Assembly: GCA_964478235.1 (NCBI GenBank)
Contig: CAYZGX010000008.1
Coordinates: 1-39,953, forward strand
Origin: 2-02-FULL-45-10 sp964478235
Lineage (GTDB): Bacteria; Patescibacteriota; Patescibacteriia; Magasanikbacterales; GWA2-37-8
Direction of reading: 5' to 3'
DNA length: 39,953 nt
Made by a program: the position numbers and the translations under genes. Shown here in pieces: positions 33,056-39,953 of this stretch. The notes beneath the pieces are model-generated. The model was not told the origin of the DNA. It did not search any database and saw nothing but the letters and a program-made list of their open reading frames with translations. Within the stretch, counting starts at the first letter, position 1. The number at the start of each line of letters is the position of its first letter.

Positions 33056-34150
33056 TTATTCAGCGCGATTACGAAGCTGTCCGCAAGCAGCGGCAATATC
33101 TTGCCCTTGAGAGTAACGAATAGTCGTAGTGAAGCCGGCTTTCATTAATTCTTCGTGCCAATGACTGATCAACTCCGGTGGAGTGCGATCAAACAAACGA
33201 AAACCATCAACTACGATATTATCAGTCGGCTGAGCATTATCGGTAGTACGATTATACGGAATGAGATTGATACGGAAATACGGAATTTTTTTACAGAGAG
33301 CAATCAGAGCTTGCAAATGTTTTTCATCGTCATTCACCCCACTCAACATAATATATTCAAAACCGATAAAGTGCGTACGGCTTGGGTAGCGCTTGTGATA
33401 TTCTTCAGCCCAAGTGACTAGCCATTCCAAAAAGCCTTTCTTGTGAGATGGCATAATGTATTTGCGTGATTCTTCAATCGCGCTATGCAAAGAAAGAGCC
33501 CAACGCACCGGCGGGAAGGTGTCATCTTTCAAAAGCTGTTCCATGGCGTATGGCACACCAGCGGTGGAAACGGTAATCTTTGTTTCCCCCAAATCAGTGT
33601 TGGCCAAAATAATCTGCAAAGCTCGCTTAACGTTATCGTAATTCAAAAGTGGCTCGCCCTGACCCATCATCACGATGTTGGCGACACGAGCGCCTTCTTT
33701 GGCCAGGAGTCGTTGAGCAAAACGATACTGGTCGATAATTTCTTCAGCTGATAAATGACGTTTGAAGCCAGCTTTACCAGTAGCACAAAACATGCACTTC
33801 ATCGGACAGCCAGCCTGAGAAGATACACAAATAGTGTAGCGATCAGAAGCGCCTTCGGGGGCATCTTCTTTGAGGTTCTTTCGCCCCATCACAACGGTTT
33901 CGATTAAATTACCATCAGCGAGTTTGAAGAGGAATTTGCGAGTGTTGTCCATTTTCCCAGTGAGAGCAGTATGCGTCTCGAGACTAAGCCATGGAAAATC
34001 TTTCAGTTTTTCGCGCAATTCTTTGGGAAGAGTGGTAATCTCTTCGTAACTATTAATGTTGACATCAAACCAAGCCCGTTCAATTTGTTTACGGCGATAG
34101 CTTGGTTCGAGATCGAGAATGGTTTTAAGTTGTTGTGATTGTGAGGCCAT
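33056..34150 (-). CDS. rlmN: 23S rRNA (adenine-2503-C2)-methyltransferase
   Basis: 364 residues, usual length. The radical SAM cluster ligands are Cys115, Cys119 and Cys122 (CPMKCMFC), the SAM-binding GEPLLNYDNV follows, and the C-terminal catalytic Cys356 is present in DIAAACGQL. It methylates A2503 of 23S rRNA and also A37 of some tRNAs. The start codon is only 10 nt from the -10 box, so the mRNA is probably leaderless. Confidence 0.95.
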   Translation of the reverse strand: MASQSQQLKTILDLEPSYRRKQIERAWFDVNINSYEEITTLPKELREKLKDFPWLSLETHTALTGKMDNTRKFLFKLADGNLIETVVMGRKNLKEDAPEGASDRYTICVSSQAGCPMKCMFCATGKAGFKRHLSAEEIIDQYRFAQRLLAKEGARVANIVMMGQGEPLLNYDNVKRALQIILANTDLGETKITVSTAGVPYAMEQLLKDDTFPPVRWALSLHSAIEESRKYIMPSHKKGFLEWLVTWAEEYHKRYPSRTHFIGFEYIMLSGVNDDEKHLQALIALCKKIPYFRINLIPYNRTTDNAQPTDNIVVDGFRLFDRTPPELISHWHEELMKAGFTTTIRYSQGQDIAAACGQLRNRAE

Positions 34151-34160
34151 AAGTTCGCGT

Positions 34161-34189
34161 ATACTACGCTAGAGTCACTGTTTAGGCAA
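34161..34189 (-). promoter_or_regulatory. promoter of rlmN, leaderless arrangement
   Basis: On the - strand: TTGCCT (34189-34184), 17-bp spacer, TAGTAT (34166-34161), then 10 nt to the ATG at 34150. Confidence 0.75.
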
Positions 34190-34192
34190 GGT

Positions 34193-36016
34193 TCAGACCT
34201 CGCCGTCCAATTCCTCCTGTTCCAGCTCGTCGGTGGTGGTGTCAGCTGGCTTGTCAGCCATAAAACCGCCCGCCTGGAGCTTCCAGAGGGTGCTGTAGAG
34301 GCTTGTAGGCTTTGTTAGGAGCTCATGATGAGTGCCAGCTTCACGAATGCTGCCACCATCAATAACGACGATCCTGTCCATTTTCATAATTGTCGACAAA
34401 CGATGTGCGATTACGATAACGGTTTTATCTTTCATGAGAGTATTAAGGGCATCTTGGATAAGCGCTTCGGATTCAGAATCTAAACTAGAAGTCGCTTCGT
34501 CGAGCACAAGAATTGGGGCGTTACGCAAAATAGCCCGGGCAATGGCTACACGCTGGCGTTCACCGCCAGATAATTTTACCCCACGTTCACCAACAAAGGT
34601 CTGATACTTTTCAGGAAATTCATTAATAAACTCATCGCAGTGAGCGAGCTTGGCGGCAGCAATTACTTCATCGTCTGTAGCGTCTGGTTTGCCATAGCGA
34701 ATATTTTCCATAAGACTACGGTGGAAAAGAATTGGATCTTGCGGAACAAGACTGACAGCCTGCCACAAACTTTCTTGTGTAACATGTGCAATATTTTGAC
34801 CGTCAATCATAATCTTACCACCGGTCAAATCGTAGTTACGCATAATCAACTTCACAATAGTTGATTTGCCGGCCCCAGACGGACCAACAAACGCTACTTT
34901 TTCGTGGGGAGCAATAGCTAGATTGAGGTTGGAAATAATTTTACGAGTATTATGATAGAAGAAATCCACTTCTTTGAAGGTGATACTCCCCTCTTTCACC
35001 TGCAGAGCTTCAGCTGAACGAATATCCTTAACTTCGTGCGGGAGTGTCAAAACATTAGTCATTTCTTCGGCGTCAGCTAAATCAATGTAAACATTACGAA
35101 TAATTTTACCAAAACTCCAAATATCGTTGAGGATGATAATGATGTACGATTGAATCAAGACGAAATCACCAATCGTAATTGTCCCTGCTTCAAATAAATT
35201 GATGGCAAAGTAAAAGATACCGAGTTCCAACCCAATAGTAAGGAGGCCTTGAACACCATCAAAGATACTATCAATGTGCCAAGTAAAACGACGCAAACGA
35301 CGAACGATATCAGTCGCCGCTTTATATGAGGCCACTTCGCGAGCGTACCCATTAAACAATTTAACATTGCCATTGTTGGTAACAGTGTCAGCCAGAAGAG
35401 CAGTCGCTTTGCTTTCAGCTTCCGAGCGCTCTAAATCATATTTTAATTTATAGGATACGAAGATCCAGTTGACGAGCAAGAAAACTATAGCCCAAATACC
35501 AATAAGACAAGCTAACATCCAATGACGACTAACCAGCACAAACAATACAGCGGTGATGTTGACTATCAACGGTAGAATGTTCCAATTGATTTTATCAAGT
35601 AAACTTTCATAGGCACGAACAAACCAATTGAAGCGTTTAACGAGCGATCCAACAAAGTTGCCGTTGAAATACGAAAAAGAATGTTTGTGGACATAGGTAA
35701 AGCAGGTGTTTGATAAATCAGCCAATACTTTCGTTTGGAATAAGGTGTTGGCAAACAATGAAACACGCCAGAAAAACCAACGGATAAGCTCGGCAATAGC
35801 GATGCTGAGCAAAGTGCCAAGAAGAATTTGTTTGGCAGCAGACATATCTCCAGCGCTGGTGGCTAGAGTGTCAAAAAATGTTTTAAAGTAAAGCGGGATA
35901 AAAGCACCGGTAACAGAAGCCCCAATAATCGCTAAAATAAGCACTAAAAACAACACCCAATGTGGCTTGGTGTGACGCCAATAAATCTTGATTGTTTCTT
36001 TAGTTTGGGCCTTCAT
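34193..36016 (-). CDS. ABC exporter, membrane and ATPase domains fused (MsbA-like)
   Basis: 607 residues from ATG at 36016; the frame extends to 36067 but the extra part is the promoter. Six membrane helices lie in residues 20-300; the ATPase domain has Walker A GPSGAGKST, signature LSGGERQRVAIARAI, Walker B ILVLDEATSSLD and the H-loop VIAHRLST. It would work as a homodimer exporting lipids, peptides or drugs. The acidic tail (TTDELEQEELDGEV) is unusual. Monocistronic. Confidence 0.92.
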   Translation of the reverse strand: MKAQTKETIKIYWRHTKPHWVLFLVLILAIIGASVTGAFIPLYFKTFFDTLATSAGDMSAAKQILLGTLLSIAIAELIRWFFWRVSLFANTLFQTKVLADLSNTCFTYVHKHSFSYFNGNFVGSLVKRFNWFVRAYESLLDKINWNILPLIVNITAVLFVLVSRHWMLACLIGIWAIVFLLVNWIFVSYKLKYDLERSEAESKATALLADTVTNNGNVKLFNGYAREVASYKAATDIVRRLRRFTWHIDSIFDGVQGLLTIGLELGIFYFAINLFEAGTITIGDFVLIQSYIIIILNDIWSFGKIIRNVYIDLADAEEMTNVLTLPHEVKDIRSAEALQVKEGSITFKEVDFFYHNTRKIISNLNLAIAPHEKVAFVGPSGAGKSTIVKLIMRNYDLTGGKIMIDGQNIAHVTQESLWQAVSLVPQDPILFHRSLMENIRYGKPDATDDEVIAAAKLAHCDEFINEFPEKYQTFVGERGVKLSGGERQRVAIARAILRNAPILVLDEATSSLDSESEALIQDALNTLMKDKTVIVIAHRLSTIMKMDRIVVIDGGSIREAGTHHELLTKPTSLYSTLWKLQAGGFMADKPADTTTDELEQEELDGEV

Positions 36017-36038
36017 AGATGCTTTTAAGAAGCTCGTC

Positions 36039-36067
36039 AGTATACCATTTTTTTCTCTGTATGTCAA
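36039..36067 (-). promoter_or_regulatory. consensus promoter of the ABC exporter
   Basis: On the - strand: TTGACA (36067-36062), 17-bp spacer, TATACT (36044-36039). Both boxes match consensus; leader about 15 nt. Confidence 0.9.
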
Positions 36068-36079
36068 TCAGTATACACC

Positions 36080-36118
36080 AAAAAAGAAAACTAACCCACG
36101 GGGTAGTGAGTTAGTTTT
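36080..36118 (-). terminator. intrinsic terminator of gene E
   Basis: Stem AAAACTAACTCAC / GTGGGTTAGTTTT (36106-36118 with 36087-36099) followed by CTTTTTT on the - strand. It ends before the ABC exporter promoter. Confidence 0.88.
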
Positions 36119-36175
36119 GGTTCGCGAGCGTTTTTAAGGTGCCCGCTCGCCGCGCACCATTCTTCAGGGCAAAAA

Positions 36176-36568
36176 TTACCAGTCACACATTTCGCAGTAC
36201 TGGATTCCTGCAGAATTGAGCTTGATTCGCCGATCATCCTCCATATATGACCAGTATGTCTCGCTCGACCCGGCTCGCTTCTGAGCTTCCCTGTCATCTT
36301 CAATAAGACCTTCATAAACGAGCTCCATGAGAGCCAATCTGACATGGTGGCTAGAAGATTGAGGGTGGCGATTCATCACCTCTTTGGTGGTGAGCACACC
36401 CCGCTCCTCCGTCTGAGAGTGGTAGATTGTGGCAAGAACCGGCAGTCGCAGATTTTTGACTCGTTGTTCAAGGTACCTGCTGTACACCGCTGCCACTGCC
36501 AAAATAGCCAAAAGAAAAATGACCAGACCATTGATTCCGTACCTCACTATCATTTCTTTGACGGGCAT
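36176..36568 (-). CDS. gene E: membrane-anchored winged-helix-like protein
   Basis: 130 residues from ATG at 36568, chosen because GGAG lies seven bases upstream and the longer reading to 36649 covers the promoter. One membrane helix (about 11-30) is followed by a cytoplasmic or external domain of about 95 residues whose pattern (LATIYHSQ, LTTKEVMNRH, SSSHHVRLALMELVYEGLIEDD) looks like a winged helix. If the domain is cytoplasmic, this would be a membrane-tethered DNA-binding regulator. It ends in a CEMC motif (Cys-x-x-Cys). GC-rich codons; own promoter and terminator. Confidence 0.65.
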   Translation of the reverse strand: MPVKEMIVRYGINGLVIFLLAILAVAAVYSRYLEQRVKNLRLPVLATIYHSQTEERGVLTTKEVMNRHPQSSSHHVRLALMELVYEGLIEDDREAQKRAGSSETYWSYMEDDRRIKLNSAGIQYCEMCDW

Positions 36569-36607
36569 GGCCACACTCCAACTGAAAGAGGTTGAAGAAC
36601 GCTTCAG

Positions 36608-36636
36608 AGCATACTGTTTTTTGTGAGTAGTGTCAA
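36608..36636 (-). promoter_or_regulatory. promoter of gene E
   Basis: On the - strand: TTGACA (36636-36631), 17-bp spacer, TATGCT (36613-36608). It starts right after the T tract of the atp terminator. Confidence 0.8.
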
Positions 36637-36668
36637 TTAAAAAAAACAACCACCCGCAGGTAGCTGTT
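36637..36668 (-). terminator. terminator of the ATP synthase operon
   Basis: Stem AACAGCTACC / GGTGGTTGTT (10 pairs, two of them G-T) followed by TTTTTT on the - strand, 21 bp past the atpC stop codon. Confidence 0.85.
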
Positions 36669-36688
36669 TTTTGTCTGTTGATGATAGT

Positions 36689-37102
36689 TTATTTGCGGTA
36701 TTTTTTGTTATTGCCAACTTTGAGACGCGCCAATTCTTTTTCCATCTTAGCGGCAAGCGAGGCGAAGTCCACGTTTTCTTGCGTACGAGGAGCCTGCATG
36801 AGCTTGGCTGCCCGTTCACGAGCTTCCTCGGCACGAGCCAAGTCGATTTCATGAGCGTGTTCAGCCGTGTCAGCGAGCACCACAACCGAGCCGTCGTCGC
36901 GTACGACCCCAAAGCCACCAGATACAGCCACGCCAAATTCTTCGCCTTGTTTTTTATAGCGAAGCTCACCTGGTTTGAGGTTGGTCACAAGCGGAATATG
37001 ATGAGCCATAATGGTGATTTCACCATCTTTAGTCATCATACTAATCTGATCAATCTCGTCAGAGAAAACCAGACGCTCTGGGGTGACAATTTGGAAACGC
37101 AT
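36689..37102 (-). CDS. atpC: F1 ATP synthase epsilon subunit
   Basis: 137 residues from ATG at 37102; the longer frame overlaps atpD by 17 bp. MRFQIVTPERLVFSDEIDQI is the classic N-terminus, followed by the beta-sandwich domain (to about 85) with AVSGGFGVV and a C-terminal helical hairpin rich in Ala/Arg/Glu. It regulates the motor by inserting its helices into F1. Last gene of the operon. Confidence 0.93.
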   Translation of the reverse strand: MRFQIVTPERLVFSDEIDQISMMTKDGEITIMAHHIPLVTNLKPGELRYKKQGEEFGVAVSGGFGVVRDDGSVVVLADTAEHAHEIDLARAEEARERAAKLMQAPRTQENVDFASLAAKMEKELARLKVGNNKKYRK

Positions 37103-37121
37103 AGATAGAGGGTACCGAGAT

Positions 37122-38495
37122 TTATTTAACTTGATCAATGGAGCCTTTCATATAGAAGGCACTCTCAGGTTTATCATCATGCTTACCTTCGAGGATTTCG
37201 CGGAAACCACGAACTGTTTCGGCCACTGGTACATATTGACCTTCAATACCACTGAAGACTTCAGCAACGAAGAAAGGTTGCGACAAGAAACGTTGAATTT
37301 TGCGAGCGCGAACCACGGTGATTTTATCTTCATCACTCAATTCTTCCATACCAAGGATAGCGATGATATCTTGCAAATCTTTATAACGCTGGAGCACACG
37401 TTGCACATCGCGAGCGATGCGGTAATGTTCTTCACCAACAATGTTTGGATCCAAGATGTTGGAGTTAGAGTCGAGTGGATCAACCGCTGGATAAATACCA
37501 AGCTCAGTCAGGGAGCGGTTCAAAACCACAGTGGAATCAAGGTGGGCGAAAGTTGTCGCTGGAGCTGGGTCAGTCAAGTCGTCAGCTGGCACGTACACAG
37601 CCTGTACCGAGGTAATAGAGCCTTTGTCGGTAGAAGTGATACGTTCTTGAAGCGCACCCATTTCAGAGGCGAGGGTTGGCTGGTAACCTACCGCTGAAGG
37701 CATACGACCAAGGAGCGCGGATACTTCAGAACCAGCTTGTGTGAAACGGAAGATGTTATCTACGAACAAGAGCAAGTCCCGACCTTCTTCATCGCGGAAG
37801 TATTCCGCCATAGAGAGGGCAGTCAAAGCGACGCGAGCGCGAGCACCTGGTGGTTCGTTCATCTGACCGAAAACGAGAGCGGTTTTATCGAGCACGCCAC
37901 TTTCTTTCATTTCACGGTACAAATCATTACCTTCACGAGTACGTTCACCGACGCCGGCAAACATAGAATACCCACCATGTTCTTGAGCAATGTTACGGAT
38001 AAGTTCTTGGATAAGCACGGTTTTACCGACACCAGCACCACCAAACAAACCGATTTTACCACCTTTTAAGAACGGACAGATGAGGTCGATAACCTTAATA
38101 CCAGTTTCAAACACCTCAGATTTAGTAGATTGTTTAACAAACGAAGGAGCTTTGCGGTGAATTGGATAATGTTTCTTAGCTTTCACTTCGCCTAAGCCAT
38201 CAATCACGTCACCAGTCACATTAAACATGCGGCCAAGCGTCTCTTTACCAACCGGCACTGAGATAGCTTCGTTGGTTGAAGTAACTTCAGCCCCACGAAC
38301 CAAACCGTCGGTGGTGCTCATTGCAATAGCGCGAACGCTGCTATTGCCGAGGTGCTGCTGGACTTCAAATACCAATTTACTGCCATCAGCATTTTTTGCT
38401 TCCATGGCAGTGTAGAGGTTTGGGAGTTCGCCTTCAAAATGGGCGTCGACGACCACGCCGATAATTTGTGTAATTTTTCCTTGTAACATAGTCAT
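37122..38495 (-). CDS. atpD: F1 ATP synthase beta subunit
   Basis: 457 residues. Walker A GGAGVGKT at 152-159, the GVGERTREGNDLY block with the catalytic Glu, LLFVDNIFRFTQAGSEVS with Walker B, and the C-terminal domain. Catalytic subunit of ATP synthesis/hydrolysis. The second Met at codon 3 is an alternative start. It is 11 bp after atpG and has no Shine-Dalgarno. Confidence 0.97.
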   Translation of the reverse strand: MTMLQGKITQIIGVVVDAHFEGELPNLYTAMEAKNADGSKLVFEVQQHLGNSSVRAIAMSTTDGLVRGAEVTSTNEAISVPVGKETLGRMFNVTGDVIDGLGEVKAKKHYPIHRKAPSFVKQSTKSEVFETGIKVIDLICPFLKGGKIGLFGGAGVGKTVLIQELIRNIAQEHGGYSMFAGVGERTREGNDLYREMKESGVLDKTALVFGQMNEPPGARARVALTALSMAEYFRDEEGRDLLLFVDNIFRFTQAGSEVSALLGRMPSAVGYQPTLASEMGALQERITSTDKGSITSVQAVYVPADDLTDPAPATTFAHLDSTVVLNRSLTELGIYPAVDPLDSNSNILDPNIVGEEHYRIARDVQRVLQRYKDLQDIIAILGMEELSDEDKITVVRARKIQRFLSQPFFVAEVFSGIEGQYVPVAETVRGFREILEGKHDDKPESAFYMKGSIDQVK

Positions 38496-38506
38496 GTGAT
38501 TTTAGC

Positions 38507-39484
38507 TTATTCAAGTGCTGCTGCCCCGCCGACGATTTCCGAGATTTCCTGGGTAATTGCCGCTTGGCGAGCTTTGTTAAATGTGTAACTGAGTTCTTTG
38601 ATCATATCCTTAGCAGCGTCGGAGGCGTTTCTCATCGCCATCATGCGGGCACTGTGTTCAGAAGCATCAGATTCAAGAATGGTTTGATACATCTGTATTT
38701 CGACGAGGCGTGGGAGAATTTCATCAAGCACTTGCCGTGTCCCCGGTTCAAACGTATATTTGCTTTCTATTTCTTTTTTAGGAACCTTTTTCTTATAGAA
38801 GCCGTCGCTTTCGAACTCCACCACTTCTTCGTCCAAAAACTCTTTATCCGCATCGGCCAAATTATCATTCTCCACCGCTCCAAGATACTGATCGCTCCCC
38901 TTTTCGAGTGGTAGAATCTGTTTAATATTCGGCACTTGTTGAATAGCTGAGACAAAGTCGGTATAAGCTACGACGATTCGGTCGTATTTTCCACTTATAA
39001 ACTCTTGGGCGGCGAGTTGTGTCATTGGTAAAACTTCTTCCAACCGAGTGGTCAGATCAATTTTATCAAATTCAGCAACAACTGTTTTTCCTAGTTTGTG
39101 AATCGATTTACGACCATGCTTACCGGACAAAATAATATCAATTTCGGCATCAACTTCTACTCCAGCATCTTTAATATATTGATGAGCGGCCTGTATCAAA
39201 CGACTAGTAAAACCACCAGCCAAACCACGATTACTCGTGATAATAATCATGCCGATTTTTTTCACTGGTCGTTGTACCAAAAGCTTGTGCGCACTGATAT
39301 CGGTCTTTTTGGCAATGTCGTTGACAATTTCCCAAGCCAAACGAGCATAATTACGAGTCGACAAAGCATTAGCGACCGCTCGGCGCATTTTGACAGCTGA
39401 AATCATCTCCATGGCTTTGGTAATCTTACGAGTACTTTGCACGGATTTGATACGGCGTTTAATTGCTTTGGTATTTAAAGCCAT
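38507..39484 (-). CDS. atpG: F1 ATP synthase gamma subunit with acidic insertion
   Basis: 325 residues, about 35-40 longer than most. The N-terminal helix (KRRIKSVQSTRKITKAMEMI) and C-terminal helix (MRNASDAAKDMI) that form the rotor shaft are typical. Extra residues lie at about 197-243, a charged stretch with many Asp/Glu followed by Lys. The insert is placed in the globular part away from the shaft. Between atpA and atpD in the usual order. Confidence 0.95.
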   Translation of the reverse strand: MALNTKAIKRRIKSVQSTRKITKAMEMISAVKMRRAVANALSTRNYARLAWEIVNDIAKKTDISAHKLLVQRPVKKIGMIIITSNRGLAGGFTSRLIQAAHQYIKDAGVEVDAEIDIILSGKHGRKSIHKLGKTVVAEFDKIDLTTRLEEVLPMTQLAAQEFISGKYDRIVVAYTDFVSAIQQVPNIKQILPLEKGSDQYLGAVENDNLADADKEFLDEEVVEFESDGFYKKKVPKKEIESKYTFEPGTRQVLDEILPRLVEIQMYQTILESDASEHSARMMAMRNASDAAKDMIKELSYTFNKARQAAITQEISEIVGGAAALE

Positions 39485-39492
39485 ACAAACGA

Positions 39493-39953
39493 TTATTTCT
39501 TGAACTCGGCAATCGCTTCTTTAAGTTCAGTTTCAACAGCGTCATCCCATTTACCTTCGCCAATTTTGCTCATCAGGGCTTTCTTGGATTTAGCAAGGAA
39601 GGCATGGAATTTGTCTTCCCAAGCGCGAACTTCTTTGACTGGAACATCGTTAGCAAAACCGTTCGAGATGGCGTAGATGATAGCCACTTGGTGTTCCACA
39701 GCCATTGGGGCAAATTGTGGTTGTTTCAAGATTTCCACCAAGCGCTGACCGAGATCAATTTGTTTCTTGGTATCAGCGTCAAGATCACTCGAGAATTGAG
39801 CAAATGCTTCAAGTTCGCGGAACTGAGCGAGGGAGAGTTTCATTTTACCAGCCACTTTTTTCATTGGCTTGGTTTGCGCAGCGGAACCAACGCGAGATAC
39901 AGAGATACCAACGTTTAACGCTGGGCGAACACCGCGGTAGAACAAATCACTTT
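39493..39953 (-). CDS. atpA: F1 ATP synthase alpha subunit, C-terminal part (5' end outside window)
   Basis: The last 150 or so codons of atpA; the frame is open to the window edge. ISVSRVGSAAQ contains the Arg finger that completes the catalytic site in beta. The rest is the helical C-terminal domain. The operon order A-G-D-C is standard, so the upstream a, c, b and delta genes are expected to the right of the window. Confidence 0.96.
   Translation of the reverse strand, partial: SDLFYRGVRPALNVGISVSRVGSAAQTKPMKKVAGKMKLSLAQFRELEAFAQFSSDLDADTKKQIDLGQRLVEILKQPQFAPMAVEHQVAIIYAISNGFANDVPVKEVRAWEDKFHAFLAKSKKALMSKIGEGKWDDAVETELKEAIAEFKK

Noticed and set aside
1..39953. CRISPR arrays, insertion sequences, prophage, rRNA and tRNA genes
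   Set aside because: No regularly spaced short repeats, transposase genes, phage structural genes or RNA gene signatures were found. The only Xer-like recombinase looks like a housekeeping gene, and no attachment site was seen next to it.

Overview
The window looks like a chromosomal segment from a Candidate Phyla Radiation (Patescibacteria) bacterium, most likely a Parcubacteria-type lineage. This is inferred from gene content and style: a giant repetitive surface fibre gene, a dockerin gene next to two cohesin-like genes, a very compact gene layout, and housekeeping genes that mostly lack Shine-Dalgarno sequences. TGA is used as a stop codon (for example at 7822-7824), so the code is the standard bacterial one and not the recoded SR1/Gracilibacteria code. 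I see no rRNA, tRNA, CRISPR array, insertion sequence or phage module.

Layout. Positions 1-10155 (+ strand) hold a cell-surface region: the 3' part of a fibre/adhesin gene of about 2,000 codons, a small membrane protein, and a tight three-gene cluster made of a C-terminal dockerin protein and two membrane-anchored cohesin-like proteins. Positions 10172-11789 (- strand) hold two GC-rich single genes, an unknown protein and an isopenicillin-N-synthase-like 2-oxoglutarate/Fe(II) oxygenase. Positions 11890-14890 (+) form an operon of a four-helix membrane protein, a DEDDh exonuclease and an ABC-F ATPase. Positions 15171-19064 (-) hold a small basic protein, a rhodanese, a Xer-type recombinase, ftsQ and alr. 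A small lipoprotein gene diverges from alr at 19182 (+).

Positions 19676-23839 (-) are a lysS / nucleotidyltransferase / Ham1-Nudix fusion / serS operon. greA has its own consensus promoter at 24421-24449. Positions 24456-29238 (-) are the elongasome operon (membrane protein, mreB, mreC, mreD, mrdA). Positions 29278-32516 (-) are a UvrD-type helicase-nuclease and a DciA-like DUF721 protein. rlmN, an MsbA-like ABC exporter and two more GC-rich single genes follow. From 36689 to the right edge lies the ATP synthase operon end (atpA partial, atpG, atpD, atpC; - strand).

Expression signals. Ten promoters have a -35 and a -10 separated by exactly 17 bp. Two of them (mre operon, rlmN) place the start codon only about 10 nt past the -10 box, implying leaderless mRNAs. 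The AT-rich housekeeping genes usually start with a pyrimidine-rich leader ending just before ATG and no Shine-Dalgarno. Five isolated genes (A at 10234, B at 10824, C at 15171, D at 32682, E at 36176) are GC-richer, have clear GGAG-type ribosome binding sites, often start with GTG or TTG, and lie next to prominent hairpins. This second gene class scattered between core operons, together with the dockerin/cohesin cluster, is the most interesting part of the window.
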